From Vitis vinifera (Eukaryota > Streptophyta > Magnoliopsida > Vitales > Vitaceae): a DNA stretch of 64,000 bases. Positions within the stretch are counted from its first letter, which is position 1, and each line of letters starts with the position of its first letter. Shown in pieces: positions 12,192 through 25,179 of the stretch. The notes below the pieces were generated by a model, which saw only the letters and a program-made list of their open reading frames with translations, did no database searches and had not been told where the DNA came from. Both the position numbers and the translations under genes were made by a program. Location of the stretch: the NCBI RefSeq assembly GCF_030704535.1, contig NC_081811.1, positions 3,984,501-4,048,500 of the forward strand, written 5' to 3'.

Positions 12192-12929
12192 GTTCCCATA
12201 ATCCAACTGTCACTTAACCGCAATTCCACCTCTACACCCCATTATATATATATTATTACTTTCAAAGACCCGACAACACCATTACTCCAAGCCACCAACT
12301 ACACATATTATTATAATAATAACACTTTGTTTTTCTTCTTTCTTGGACGTCCACATGCATTTTTGTTTTTGATTTTTTTTTTTCTCTTTTAAACCCTCTG
12401 TTACACGACACACATCTACATTATTATTATTTTTTCTTCACCGTTCCAGAAAAACACGCTAATCTTATTTTAATTATTTATTATTATTATTATTCTAGAT
12501 CTATTCATTTGAGTAAACAAAATCTATCGATCTCCATGAATAAATCAAACTATGTTTATAAATTTTTAATCTCTTTGACCTATAAATTAATTAAACGAAC
12601 TCTAATCAAAATTGAGATATTTCAAAGAATATCTAAAGTGTTCAAAACTAATTAACGAATATAAAATATTAATTTAAGGATTAAAAATTTCACCTAAAAA
12701 ATTGATCTTCAAACCCTAAACGTCTAAATCTTTAGCCCTATGCTCTTTGATATTTCTGATCTCTATATAAAAGGGTTTTTTAAATAGAGACGGTATAAAA
12801 AATCCAATTTATATATAGGGGTTTTAAATACGAAAAAGATTTTTTTACCCTTATTAAATTATTTTAATTAATTAATAATTTCTAAATTATGATTTTACCC
12901 CTAAATTGGGCTTGGGGCGTTACACTTAT
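10817..12929. mobile_element. Probable solo LTR (2103 bp) with 5-bp target-site duplication
   Basis: The element at 10822-12924 begins TGTCACGCCCCAAAACCC and ends GGGCTTGGGGCGTTACA, so it has TG...CA ends within a short inverted repeat. It is flanked by CTTAT at 10817-10821 and again at 12925-12929. A TATATAAAAG box lies near 12766, about 160 bp from the right end, suiting an LTR promoter in plus orientation. A long (ATT)n tract sits at about 12150-12190. There is no internal coding region, hence solo LTR. The length and ends suggest a Ty3/gypsy group, but the family is not fixed. A TIR DNA element with a 5-bp duplication is the alternative. Confidence 0.65.
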
Positions 12930-12933
12930 CAAT

Positions 12934-13300
12934 GCAACATTATATAGGGAAATATCTTCTTAGTCCAATTACTTTTTAATATCATTATCCATACCATATT
13001 TTGAGCTCTCTTTGTTATGAAAACATGACAGATGCATTCATGGTATGAGATTCTTTTATTGCAACATTATATGGGGAATGATCTTTTCGGTCCGATTATT
13101 TTCTAATATTATTCTCCATGTGATATTTTGAGTTCTTCTTGTTATGAAAACATGAAAGCCGCCTTGATAGTATGGGATTCTTTCATTGCAACATAATATA
13201 GGGAAGGATATTCTCAATCCAATTATTTTCTAATATCATTATTCAAGCGATATTTTGAGTTCTTCTTATTATGAAAACATGAAGACTTCTTCATAGCATT
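12934..13300. repeat. Three tandem units of ~127 bp
   Basis: Units start at 12934, 13061 and 13187 with GCAACAT(T/A)ATAT and each contains ATTTTGAG(C/T)TCT followed by TTATGAAAACATGA. They are moderately diverged. They abut the right end of the solo LTR and lead into the 96-bp satellite. Confidence 0.75.
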
Positions 13301-13325
13301 GAGAAATTCCCACCCCTCTGCCTTT

Positions 13326-14095
13326 TACTTCATTCACTTCCTAAATAAATGAACCCTTAAGGCATTCACTGCCTAAGGGTTCATGAAGGTTGAGGTAAGA
13401 AATCCCTAAGCTACTTCTTTCACTTCATTTACCTCCTAAGACAAGGGACCTTGAAGGGCATTTATTGCCTAAGGGGTTCAGAATGGCTTAGGTTGAGAAA
13501 TCCCTAATCATTTTTTTCTCACTTCCTTCACCTCTCAAGGCAATGACCTCATAAAGGGCATACATTCTCTAAGGATTGAAGTAGGGTTAGGCCAAGATAT
13601 CCATGACTACCCCACTCACTTCATTTGCCTCCTAAGGTAATAGTCCCTCGAAGGATTCATCACCTTAAAGCTTAATTAGGTTCAAGTCAAGAAATCTCTT
13701 ATCCTATCCTTCTCACTTTATTCACCTCCTAGGGCAAGGGACTATCAAGGGCATTTATCCTATAAGGGTTTATATGTGCTCAAGTTGAGAAATCTTATAC
13801 CCTACTTATTTGATCACTTCATTTGCCTTCCAAAGCAAGTGACCCTTAAAGGGCATTGGGTTCAAGTGATCAACTTCAGTTGAGAATCCTTAACCTTTAC
13901 CTCTCACTTCATTTCCCTCATGAAGTAAACGACCATCTAAGGCATTCATCTCCTAAAAGTTTAAGTGGGCTAAGGTTGATAAATCACTAACCTTACTTTT
14001 CGTCATTTACTTGCCTCTTAAGGCTTTGGACCCTTAAGGGTATATTTGCTTATGGGTTTAGGTGGGTTAGGTTAAGAACATCCTTGGGGAAACCA
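13326..14095. repeat. Degenerate satellite, eight units of ~96 bp (copy A)
   Basis: Unit starts, set on the CACTTC(A)TT(T/C) anchor, are 13326, 13421, 13520, 13617, 13714, 13815, 13905 and about 14001, a spacing of 90-101 bp. The shared core is CACTTCATTCACCTCCTAAGG, ~20 bp, then ACC(C)TTAAGGGCATT, then a GTTGAGAAATC tail. Units differ from each other a good deal, so the array is old. No open frame runs through it. Confidence 0.8.
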
Positions 14096-14817
14096 TTCAA
14101 GCCTCTTTTAGGCAGGTTTAAGTGACAATTTTCACATGACACAATAATATAATTAAGAAATAACATAAATTTAATTTATTCAAATTAAGTGTAATCATAT
14201 TTGTATCCTTATTATGTCAACTTGTGTGATCCATTTTAATAAACAAGTTGTGTTTAAATTTGATTATTTCATTTAATTCGTTCACGTAATCTTCTTAAAA
14301 TGACATGTTCATGACTTATATAATTCATAAAAATTTATTAATTTTATATATTTAGAAATTATAAAAATTTAAAATAATTTCAAAATTATAAAATAATATA
14401 TAGTTGAAAATTTAATAATTTAAGTAAAATTTTATATATTTCATCACAAAGATTAAAAAAATTTTATAATTAAAACATTAAATAAAAAAAATAAACATTT
14501 ACAAAATCAAAATAAAAATTTACTTTCCATATTCTAAACATATTATAATTAAAATTAAATAATTAAATTAATTATCATTTATAAAATTAAAACTTCATAT
14601 TTAAACTAGTTAAAAAGTATTTCAAGATTCATTATTCAACTTTAACTCATTCATTAAATGAGTTGAACAAATCATGTCATATTCTCTGTATAATTAACGA
14701 GTCGTGTTTATATCAGGTCACTCTAACACAATTATTAAACCAATTATATTTAAGTAAATTTTCACTATTTTTTACTTAATAATGATGTCGTTGTGCAAAT
14801 TAATAAGTCGATTTTAC
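14096..14817. repeat. AT-rich tail of duplicated unit, copy A
   Basis: This stretch after the satellite (AGGTTTAAGTGACAATTTTC to GATGTCGTTGTGCAAATTAA) is matched by about 15600-16297 at an offset near 1480 bp with a small number of indels. It contains GAGTTGTGTTTA and AGGTCACTCTAACACAATTA motifs typical of worn plant repeats. No gene. Confidence 0.75.
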
Positions 14818-16297
14818 CACACAATTATTAGAAGCCCATACAAAAATTTAAGATCAAAGGTCACAATCTTCCATTTTGTTTTATTTTTTTAATATTTAGT
14901 GACAATTTTTGGGTTACCAAAGAATTTTATTTAGAATTATTATACTAAGTTCTAATCGTTAGGTATGAGGGACGAATTTAAGAATCTCATACCTAATCCT
15001 TTCTTTTTCACTTCCTTCACCTCCTAAGGCAAGGAACTCATAAAAGGGCATGCATCTGTGGATTGTAGTGGGCTTTAGGCCAAGATATTCATGACTACCC
15101 CACTCATTTCATTTGCCTCCTAAGGTAATAGACCCTCGGAGGATTCATCACCTTACAGCTTAATTAGGTCCAAGTCAAAAAATCTCTTATCCTCTCCTTC
15201 TCACTTTATTCACCTCCTAGGGCAAGAGACTATCAAGGGCATTTATCCTATAAGGGTTTAAATGTGCTCAAGTTGAGAAATCTTATACCCTACTTATTTG
15301 ATCACTTCATTTGCCTTCCAAAGCAAGTGACCCTTAAAGGGCATTGGGTTCAAGTGATCAACTTCAGTTGAGAATCCTTAACCTTTACTTTTCACTACAT
15401 TTCCCTCATGAAGTAAATGACCATCTAAGGCATTCACCTCCTAAAAGTTTAAGTGGGCTAAGGTTGATAAATCACTAACCTTACTTTTTGTACATTGTTT
15501 GCCTCTTAAGGCTTCAGACCCTTAAGGGCATCTTTGCTCAAGAGTTTAGGTGGGTTAGGTTAAGAACATTCTTGGTGCAACCATTCAAGCCTCTTTTAGG
15601 TAGGTTTAAGTGACAATTTTCACATGACACAACAATATAATTAAAAAAAATAACATAAATTTAATTCATTCAAATTAAATGTAATCATATTTGTATTGTT
15701 ATTATGTCAACTTGTGTAGTTCATTTTAATAAACGAGTTGTGTTTAAATTTGATTGTTTCATTTAATTCGTTCACGTAATCTTCTTAAAATGAAATGTTC
15801 ATGACTTATTTAATTCATAAAAATTTATTAATTTTATACATTTAGAAATTATAAAAATTTAAAATACTTTCAAAATTATAAAATAATATATAGTTGAAAA
15901 TTTAATAATTTAAGTAAAATTTTATATATTTCATCACAAAGATTAAAAAGATTTTATAATTAAAACATTAAATAAAAAAAATAAACATTTATAAAACCAA
16001 ATTTTCAGTTTACTTTCCATATTCTAAACATATTATAATTAAAATTAATAATTAAATTAATTATCAGTTAAAAAGTATTTCAAAATTCATAATTCTTCAA
16101 AATTCATAATTTAACTTTAACTCATTCATTAAATGAGTTCAGCAAATCATGTCATATTCTCCATATAATTAATGAGTCGTATTTATATCAGGTCACTCTA
16201 ACACAATTATTAAACCAATTATATTTAAGTAAATTTTCACTATTTTTTTTTACAGAAAAATGATGTCGTTGTGCAAATTAATAAGTAGATTTTATAA
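14818..16297. repeat. Duplicated unit, copy B (contiguous)
   Basis: Copy B holds, in order: the 170-bp left segment (14818-14987), six satellite units (starts 15009, 15103, 15202, 15303, 15393, about 15489) and the AT-rich tail. It matches copy A units three to eight at offsets of 1486-1489 bp. It lacks the first two satellite units, the 127-bp repeats, the solo LTR and the MITE seen in copy A. So either A gained those sequences or B lost them. Confidence 0.8.
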
Positions 16298-19086
16298 CAA
16301 AATACTAAAAATGAAATAAGATAAAACTCGCAAACAATAAGTTAATCGAGTTTAAAGTTTGACTTTGAGTTCTTAAAAACATATTTCACCCTACTTAAAT
16401 GCTTATAGTGTAAAAGATTATTTACTCCTAAGATAGAACAAGCATTCTCTTGTACGAGGGACTAAAGAGAAGGAATAGAGAAAATGTAATGAATGAATTA
16501 GAAATGCTATCAGGGTTCTCCTACTTATAGTTGTAGGTGGTGACTTTTGGTGGGGTTGTGTGTTAAAGAGACCAAACATGTACGTTGAAAAGGTTGTCTC
16601 TTACCACGTCGGATACATCTTTTCAAAAGAACATGTATTTTTTTGGAACAAATGTCATTTTCCATTCACCTATAAGTGGTTTTGAGTCATTTTCTTAAAA
16701 CCAATTTTCCAACATTATGACACGAATAATTAATTCCCCTAATCGCACAATCTCAGGAGAAACATTGCAACGACTTTTAACGTTTTAATAATAACTCCTA
16801 AAGAGACATAGAATAATCAAACTTTCACAATCAATTCAAAGGTGAATTTGCTCCTTTTTTGCGGGCTTCAACAACCAATTGATGTTTCAGAATCTACATT
16901 ATGGTACTCTTTATAACAATGGTAAGAAAATGTGCTAAGGTAATGAATTCGATATCTACCAAATTTTGAATCCAGGTTGTTGGTATTGTATGTTGAAATT
17001 CAGGTCATTAAGCAAAAGTATAAATATACGGGATCAAGGTACAAACAAATAGGGTAAAAGTATAAAAGAATGAGATCGATGTATAAAATAATCATATCAA
17101 GACATACAGTACTAAGACTCGTATATGATATTAAACGCATATAACTTAAATATAAAACAAGGAGACTTTAGTTATATATTTAACAACATCTAATTGATGA
17201 TGTCTTTTTTTATAGGCATCAAAAAAGTAGACTTCGATATTCTGATAGGCCCTAAAATATACTTTAATAACCAAGAAAAGCCTTGAAAGATGTTTGATGA
17301 AATATATTTGTCATAGAAGGGAAAAAAAATTAAGTGAATTTAAAGAGTGATAAACTTCTACTAATTGAAACAAATTCCCAATATTTGCAGATAAAAATGA
17401 AAAGTTCTTAGCATATCCTAAATGAAAATAAAAATAAAAATTACTTACATAAATAAGTTTGACATCAAGAACTTGATGTACCATCCTTTTTGGGCATAAA
17501 ATGAGCCTTTAAACAATACTAAAAAATAAAATAAGGTTAAGCAAAGCTCTCCACCTTAGAAAAAAAAATTATTAGTACTAGTTACAACGTCAAAATTGCC
17601 AATCTTTCAAGATAAAGTTTGCCTTGATTTTTACTAAATGATCAAAACAAAAGTAGGTTAGATTATTCCTATTTTCACATCAAATAGATGAAGCAAATCT
17701 TAAACAAAAAGCTAAGAAATTGCTTTACATTCTTAAAAATTCCTATCAAATTTTCAAAATTTTAAAATATTACCTTTTTTAATACTAGATATTTTAAATA
17801 AGTTTTAAAAATAGTTATCTTCTTTAAAACAAGCTTCTATTATTTCTAAAAGAATCATTTTAAAATAATTTTGATTAAAACTTTCTTATTGTCTAGAAAA
17901 GCTTTTCAAGAAAATCATTTGGGTGGTATTTGTTCTATGATAAAATAAAAAAAAATCAAAATATTTAATTTTTTTATTTAATTAAAAATAACCTTTATTA
18001 TCAATATGTTCATGTTGGTTATTAAATTAAATTTTTTTTTTACAAGGAATAGTACTCTTAGAGAGGCTCGGAGACCCTATTTGAAAGCTACTTTTATAAA
18101 TAGTTTTTTTTTTTTTAAAAAAAAAAAGCTCCTGTAATAAATTATAATATTGAAAATAATTTTAAAATTTTTTTATGAAAATATGTTATTTAAGAATAAA
18201 TTTGAGATGTTTGTAAATATTTGTTTTATAAAATATTATAAGTATAAAATAATTTTTTTTACAACAGATAAATCCAAAGCACTTCCGATTCTTCCAACAA
18301 AGGGAAAAATACCAAATTGTCACCTTAAATTTGACGTATTCGGCCTTCGGCCTTCTTACATGAGGCCTTGTCCCCACGACGTGGAGACGAATGATTAGAA
18401 CAGAACAGGCGTAATAATTAAGAATTTTGACTAAGGCATTGAAAAAAAGTAAAAGCACGTGAATGGAGACCTTAATACCTATCCTAAAAAACATCGTCTC
18501 TCCGTCATCATTATGAACCCACTATTGAATCTCCCTTCATATATTCTCTGTTCTTTCTTTAACCACCACTAACTCAAATAAATAAATAAAATTATTATTA
18601 TTAAAGGTAGGAGAAATGATGACTTCGCCTTGTCCAGTTGCTTCTCCGACAAGAGAAATACAAACTCACTCCACCAAATAGGCCAAATGGGTACGGCTAA
18701 CAATCTCTCTTCAAATAACTGAATAAGTATAATTATGTGTTGTATCAATTTTAGTACAACATTAGTGTTCGTATTGGCCTAAAATTTGGTCTGCCACATG
18801 TAAATATTCCCTTCTACAGGGAAGGCTACATCCATATGTGTTGGTTGAAAGTTTTAATTTGATTCAAAAATTAAATAATAATAATAATAAAATTAAACGG
18901 CTCGAAGATTAAGGATTTGAGATTCAAAATCGAACTTTTTTTTTTTTTCTTTTTAAATTTTTTTCTTCCCAAGGCGAGATTCAAGAAGAGAGATTCGACG
19001 CTAGAGTTGTAATATTATTTTTACAACTTATTAAAAAAAAAAAATTCCAATTACCAAGTAAAACCCCGCCCTACGATCCGGTAAAT
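16298..19086. other. Intergenic region
   Basis: A non-repetitive stretch at 16380-16870 (with TGTACGAGGGACTAAAGAG and GGTGGGGTTGTGTG) may be a remnant LTR or leader, but no pair was found. The rest is AT-rich with A/T homopolymers, for example near 18104-18127. The stretch 18270-18500 is less AT-rich, with short frames on both strands that I judge to be chance. Confidence 0.5.
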
Positions 19087-19095
19087 TTGGCATAC

Positions 19096-19551
19096 TTACC
19101 GGAAATGGACTACCGAACCGATTGCGGTGACGTCGCGCGGAGCCAGACCCTGAGCCATAACCAACGACCTGTAGATTTCTATGATCATCTTCTCATCGTA
19201 CTCCTTTGGCGGTCGCTGCCCAAAGCCGCCAATGCCATCGCCCAAGACGCCGCTGTAGCCGCTGCTCATAACTCTCGAATTGGCGAACCCCAGCATCATC
19301 TTCACGTACGCGTCGCGCAGCCATATAAAGAACTTCTTTGGAGAAGGTATTCTGAAGAAGCGGAGCTTAGGCTTGATCCGCCAGAACCGCCGTCGACGGT
19401 TGGAACCGAGCCGAGCAAGCTCGACCCGGTTCTTCCTCCTTCCCGATCCATTGAGGCGCACATACCCTCCTTTTCTCGCCCAGAAGGATCTCAGTCCTCG
19501 GAACACGCTCACACTCTCTACCTCCATCGCCTCTCTCCCTAAAACTCCCAA
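19096..19551 (-). CDS. Uncharacterised basic plant protein, 151 aa, single exon
   Basis: An uninterrupted 151-codon frame ending in TAA. The GC-rich composition contrasts sharply with the AT-rich flanks, and a CT/GA-rich leader lies at 19552-19600. The start used gives MGVLGREAM; Met-9 is the other candidate. Residues ~20-80 are strongly basic (FWARKGGYVRLNGSG, RRRRFWRIKPKLRFFRIPS). Then follows PSPKKFFIWLRDAYVKMMLG at about 78-97, and a C-terminal part with RPPKEYDEKMIIEIYRSLV. I recognise the KFF-WLRDAYVKMM style from unannotated plant proteins but know no function. There is no signal peptide or clear membrane span; the basic half suggests nucleic-acid or membrane-surface contact, which is inference only. 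Confidence 0.75.
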   Translation of the reverse strand: MGVLGREAMEVESVSVFRGLRSFWARKGGYVRLNGSGRRKNRVELARLGSNRRRRFWRIKPKLRFFRIPSPKKFFIWLRDAYVKMMLGFANSRVMSSGYSGVLGDGIGGFGQRPPKEYDEKMIIEIYRSLVMAQGLAPRDVTAIGSVVHFR

Positions 19552-22500
19552 TACCTAGAGAGGGATTTCTCTCTGGAAAATCCGAAATCTAGAGAGAGAA
19601 AATCGTGATATGTGGCTATGGAGGTTGGAATTTGGTGATTTAATAACAAAGCGAGGGTGGTGATCATTTATGAGCTACGCATACTCACCAGCATTTTTCA
19701 CGACTGTCGCTCTCTCTATTAAATGCATGTAGTTGCAACAGCACGTGGTCTCTACGCGCCATCCAAGCCGTTGGATCTACAAGTCATGTGCCTCACACGC
19801 CTCCGCTACTTTCGCCCTACAGTTTGACCGCTGTAAAAAAAAATCGGAGTGGTAAACACGCGCTCGAGCGGCGGTTGAGTTAATTTTATTTATTTATCTA
19901 TTTCTTTTACTGATTCGGTAAAGGAGTGTGCAGCTTGCACTATTATTGGCAAACGATGTCGTTTTGACGAGATTCAATATGTTATTTATGGCCTGGATCT
20001 GGATAACATCGGACAACATATACGACAATGCTCTACGTTTGATTGATGATCGGATAAATGGGATAGGATCATTCCACTCATCACTGACTATTTCCTATTT
20101 TTAATAAAAACTCCTAGATATAATACTCTCATTTTGTACCATAAATAATTTTTATTAAAAAAAGTTAAACTTGTAGTTATTAATTTAAAAATAATAATAT
20201 TTCTATTTATAAACTTAAAAATTTTAATCACAATATATTTTTCATTTTTTTTACAAATTAAATATAAGTATATAATATCATATTAGGTACAATATATCTC
20301 ATGGATATATTTAGTTTTTTTTTTTATTTTTACAAATTAAATATAAATGTGATAATATTTATTTTGTTGGATATAATTCATTAAGATATTATTTCATTTG
20401 AGATAATATAGTTTTTATTTTATTTTTTTAACCTAAAAATAATTTTTAAAAACAAGTTTTAAAAAAATATGATTAAATGAATTCATGTTTTTCTTCAACT
20501 TTTAAAAATTGATAAAAATAACTACTATTTATTTTCTTAAATTATTTTATATTTTATTTTATTTTAAAAATTATTTATAAAAAATAATGACCATACATTG
20601 TCTGTAATTTTTTAAAATATAAAATTGCTTTTAAATTACAAAGTCAAAAAAGCTCGTAACTTCTCTTTTTTTTTTTTTATATTCGATAATAAACTTTATT
20701 TAATTTAGAAGTCATGCTCTAATAAAGTTCATCCTTATATTTTTCTAAAATAAAATATTCAAAAGAATATTGGAATTATGAAAACTTTTTCATTTAGAAA
20801 AGTATAAAAATAAAAATAAATAAATTTTAAAATCTATTTACGGGTATTAGAACAATAAGAATTAAGATTGTAGTGGTTTCATAATAATTATAGATGAATT
20901 ATAAATTTTAATAAAAATAATGTATTTTTATTTTTAATTAACTTTATTTGTATTTATATAGGTCTAATAGATTTCTATTTTTGTCTTTTATAATGCTATG
21001 AGATGATTTAATTACTGAATTTGGAAAAGCAAACCGAGCTGAGAAATATTTCCATACTTCCATCTTAATGCTATTATGATTAATAGTTAGACTTTAAGTT
21101 TAGTTATGATTTGTAGACTTAAGTGGTTAGGTTTATCTTATAAGAAACTTGTGATTGAGAAGAGTTGCGGGCATCTGTAAAAGATTCCAAGTTAAGCGAA
21201 TGGATGGATTACTTGAGATTGGAGTAAATAATTAATAAAGAGTAAATACGTGTAAGTTTGTGACAACCCATGTACCTATTTTAATGAAAATTAAATTAAT
21301 TAATTAATTAGCTAATTGCTGACATGGCAGAAAGACAAATTTTCAACTAGTTAGATGTGGTGGGAATTTGGTCATTTTCAGAATGGAATCATTCTGATCG
21401 AATATGGAGTCATTATCAAGTTAAAAAAAAATAAAAAATGAAGGCCTTTAATTAAACTTTTATGGTATGGGTATAATTAAAAATTAATAATAAAATAATT
21501 AATATTTAATGATATTGTGGGGCCAATTAGATTTTTAATGGTCCGAATGACTGTTGATGGCAGAGGCATGTGGGCCGGTGTGTGGAGAATTAAATATTTA
21601 AATAATAAGATTATTAAACGTAGATGTATTATTTATATTTTAATGTGAATTAATTGAGCTGCCATTTACTGCAGGGAGTCAAGGGGTATCTTTCACTTCC
21701 TTGATTCTCGAAGAATTCTTGGGAAAAAAAATTGGGTGGTTACTGATCACTTCACTCAACGTCTGGATCGTGATAGGCACGTGGGTGGACCAGTTGCACT
21801 TGAACTCAAATTGCAATCGGACTCCTTTTAAATATAATTATATTTGGAGAAGAGTCGGGTTTATCTTAACCTATTTTAAAATATATATATATAAATATAA
21901 TGAGAATTAATATTTTATTTTTTATTTTATTATTGATGTCAATTAATAAAAATTTTATTTAAAAAATAATAATAAATAAATTTATATAAAATACGATATA
22001 AAATCATTATTATTTAAAAAATTAAAAATATTTTATTTATCGAAGATTTTTTTAAAATGATTTATATGTTGTATCATATAGTAAGAATTTTCATATATTT
22101 ATTTATAAGATATTTTTATTAAATAAAAAATAAATTTGATTTTATTTTGTCCGAGAATTAAATTTAAGTATTATAGTAAGTTGAAAACTGAAACAAGAAA
22201 TAAAGCTTTTTTCATAAAAGAAAAAAAAAACTTTTTTTATTGCCATAAATTTGTCTCTAAAAAGGCGGTAAATCAAACAATTCTAGAACAAATTACTTAT
22301 GTCTTAAAGCAATGTGAAAGGTACGTGGGTGAAATGACTTAATAATTGAAGTTAAGCCATTAAGTATTATAGACATTGTCATACAATCAGTACTTGTTTT
22401 ATGGATCCTAGCCTTATTATATTACATGTTGGAATATGAAAGTATACTATCCCAACTAAAGCCAATGTGCGTGCTCTTCCACGGTTCCACCCATATCAAA

Positions 22501-25179
22501 TTGGTTCAATATTTTTTATGGCAAGACATGGGTCGTGCCACCGGCATGATCACCGCCGTCCCACCCGACACCCTTCTGGTGCAGGCCAATTCTCGACCAC
22601 TCATTCATCATATTTGTGCTAAGAAATTGTAATTTTTATTTTTAGAAATGTTACCATTGGGGTGGCTCCCTCGGGAGCCTTCCCCAAAATAAAATCTAAT
22701 CGTTGAATTAAATCAAAGCATTACGATGATTAACTCTTACGGATGGTGTGGTATGAAATATTTTTCCGTTGTTTATCACGAGTGATAGCTAAATGTTCAA
22801 AGAATTTTACATGTAACACATTTTTCAACACTTTTCATCACACTTGGGACGTGTATCATGTTGGAAATATCAGCGGCCACTAGTATGAAAAAAGAAAAAC
22901 AAAATCAGAATAAGTTTCAAATTGACGGGACCATGCCATCATGACCCATTATAAAAAGCTAAAAGCCTAAAACAGTGGTTCCAAGTCTCTCACACTAAAA
23001 CCAAAATCCATATCCAATTGCAGCCAAAATCAGATCCTATATGATCCTCTCTCCCTCTCTCTGATGATTCAATTTCATAATGATGTCATTAGCTAACCAG
23101 CAATTGCCACTTCATGTATAACGATATCTGAGTGGGATATATATCCTTCCATCATTTCCTCCCTAACTCGTACCCACGTCCATAGGTTTTTATTGGCCCT
23201 GGTTCGTTAATAAACTTTAATGTACAACCTTCTTCTAACTTCCAGAGTAACCAGAATCCAAAATGCATGAAGAAAAATATCGAGATATATGTCGCAGGTC
23301 CAGAGGTTTTTATTGGCCCATCTGGTTCGTTAATAAACTTTAATATACAACCTTCTTCTAACTTCTAGAGTCTATTTCAAGATAATAAAATCCATGTACT
23401 TTGGGAGTCTTATCCATAATAAAAAAAAAGCATGAAGAAAATATCAAGATATATCGATGATATAGGAGGTTATGAAAATTATATTTGGTAGAGAAATATT
23501 GTTTTGAGAAAATTTTGGAAAAAATCGACGATTTTTTGCAATATATCGGATGGTCAATATAGGTCAATGATGGTCAAACGCGCTAAAGTGCTCTGCTATA
23601 ATAGAGTTACAATACCCTTTGCTACAATGCTTTATTAAAAATATTGATTTTGTTTGGGGTTCAACTCATCTTACCATTAGAGCAAGTTTGCCCCTTGTTA
23701 AATATCATGTACTAAAAATATATATCCAAAGTCATCATATAAAGAAAATATTTAAAGAATATTTTAAAGAGTAAATTAATTATAATTATTTTATAATTAA
23801 ATACAAAAATTTCTTTTAATTGATTATAAAAAATATAAAAATTATCATAATAATTTTCTTCATAGTATTTTTAATATCATTAATAAATTAATTAAATATT
23901 AAAAAATTATATATATATATATATATATCATAATTTATTTTATATCATTTAATACAATTGAATTAAATGGATCATAATTTTAATGTTAATATATATTTTA
24001 AAATTCGATATATTATAATCAAATATCATAATATTATTATAAAATAATATTTGATATAATTTAATAATAAATATACACTTATAAAATTCATATTTTTATC
24101 GATGCATTCAATATTATTATCAAATATAATTAATCATATTATACATATATCAAATTTTTTAATAAAACAACTTTAAAATACATATTATACTTCTAATTAT
24201 ATTTTTATAAAATTTTTCTTATATTTTTATAAATTTTGATCAATTTTACCCCTATCATTATATTTTTTAAAAATATTCATCAATATATCTTCGATATATC
24301 TAATACATCTTCGATATATCCAATACATCGAGAAATTTGAAGTACCGATCTATTTATGATTATTGATATTTTCATTATTTCCATTTAAAGATGATAGTTG
24401 AAAGAACGGGAGGTTTAAGTACAAGAGTGTATTCATGAAGTTAGGTGTTAACAAAAATGGCCATGTCCTGTTTTTGATCAGGATAGTGACTTGGTACGAA
24501 AAGGTCGGTTTGGGTGGTGGCAAACCCATTTAATGGTTGCTTCAAAGTCCAGCTCATCACCAGCTAATCGATCATATCTTTGATATATCCAATACATCTT
24601 TGATATATCCAATACATCGAGAAATTCGAAGTATCGATCTATTTGTGATTATTGATATTCTCATTATTTCCATTTAAAGATGATAGTTGAAATAACGAGA
24701 GGTTTAAGTATAAGAGTGTATTCATTAAGTTATGTGTTAACAAAAATGGCCATGTTCTGTTTTTGGTCAGGATAGTGACTTGGTACGAAAAGGTCGGTTT
24801 GGGTGGTGGCAAACCCATTTAATGGTTGCTTCAAAGTCCAGCTCATCACCAGCTAATCGATCAAAAGGTCTGCCCTAACTTCTATGGCATGTTCAATTAA
24901 TGATATGACAATCACAGATTTGAATCATAGAAAGTGCAATTCCTTACTGATTTTTCATTGCATGTGATGAAGCCTTGATGAACACACAAAAAGAGAAAAC
25001 CCAACGACAACCCATGATACCATTCATGATCTTCATCTACAAGACTACAACCAAATTTTTTAGGGCAAAAGGTAAAATAAAAGCAGCATTTTCCCATCAC
25101 ACGCTCTGAGATGGTTTTCCCTACAAGGCTTTCTCAAAGAAAAACTTCTTCTGTTATATATAGATAGATAGATACTGTT
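19552..25179. other. Intergenic region with local duplications
   Basis: 19552-19900 is likely promoter and leader of the small gene. From 20050 to 22300 the DNA is AT-rich without gene signals. The stretch 22430-22640 has a 68-codon plus frame of near-normal composition but no recognisable motif, so it is not called. A ~60-bp segment (GGTTTTTATTGGCCC ... CTTCTAACTTC) at about 23187-23245 recurs at about 23306-23370. An (AT)n run lies near 23909-23928. A 290-bp tandem duplication at 24285-24863 is listed separately. Confidence 0.5.
24285..24863. repeat. Tandem duplication, two ~290-bp units
   Basis: 24285-24574 and 24575-24863 share nearly all bases, including CAATACATCGAGAAATT, TGACTTGGTACGAAAAGGTC and CCAGCTCATCACCAGCTAAT. 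The first copy is preceded by several GATATATC(T/C)AATACATCTT motifs, a plausible recombination seed. The high similarity means a recent event. Confidence 0.85.

Noticed and set aside
13326-15585. Regular repeats resembling a CRISPR-like array
   Set aside because: Units are contiguous ~96-bp diverged repeats without unique spacers, in a plant nuclear genome.
19087-19558. Plus-strand frames of 151 and 92 codons
   Set aside because: Antisense shadows of the minus-strand 151-aa gene in GC-rich DNA.
22426-22632. 68-codon plus frame with near-normal composition
   Set aside because: No domain, splice partner or promoter; probably chance or worn repeat.
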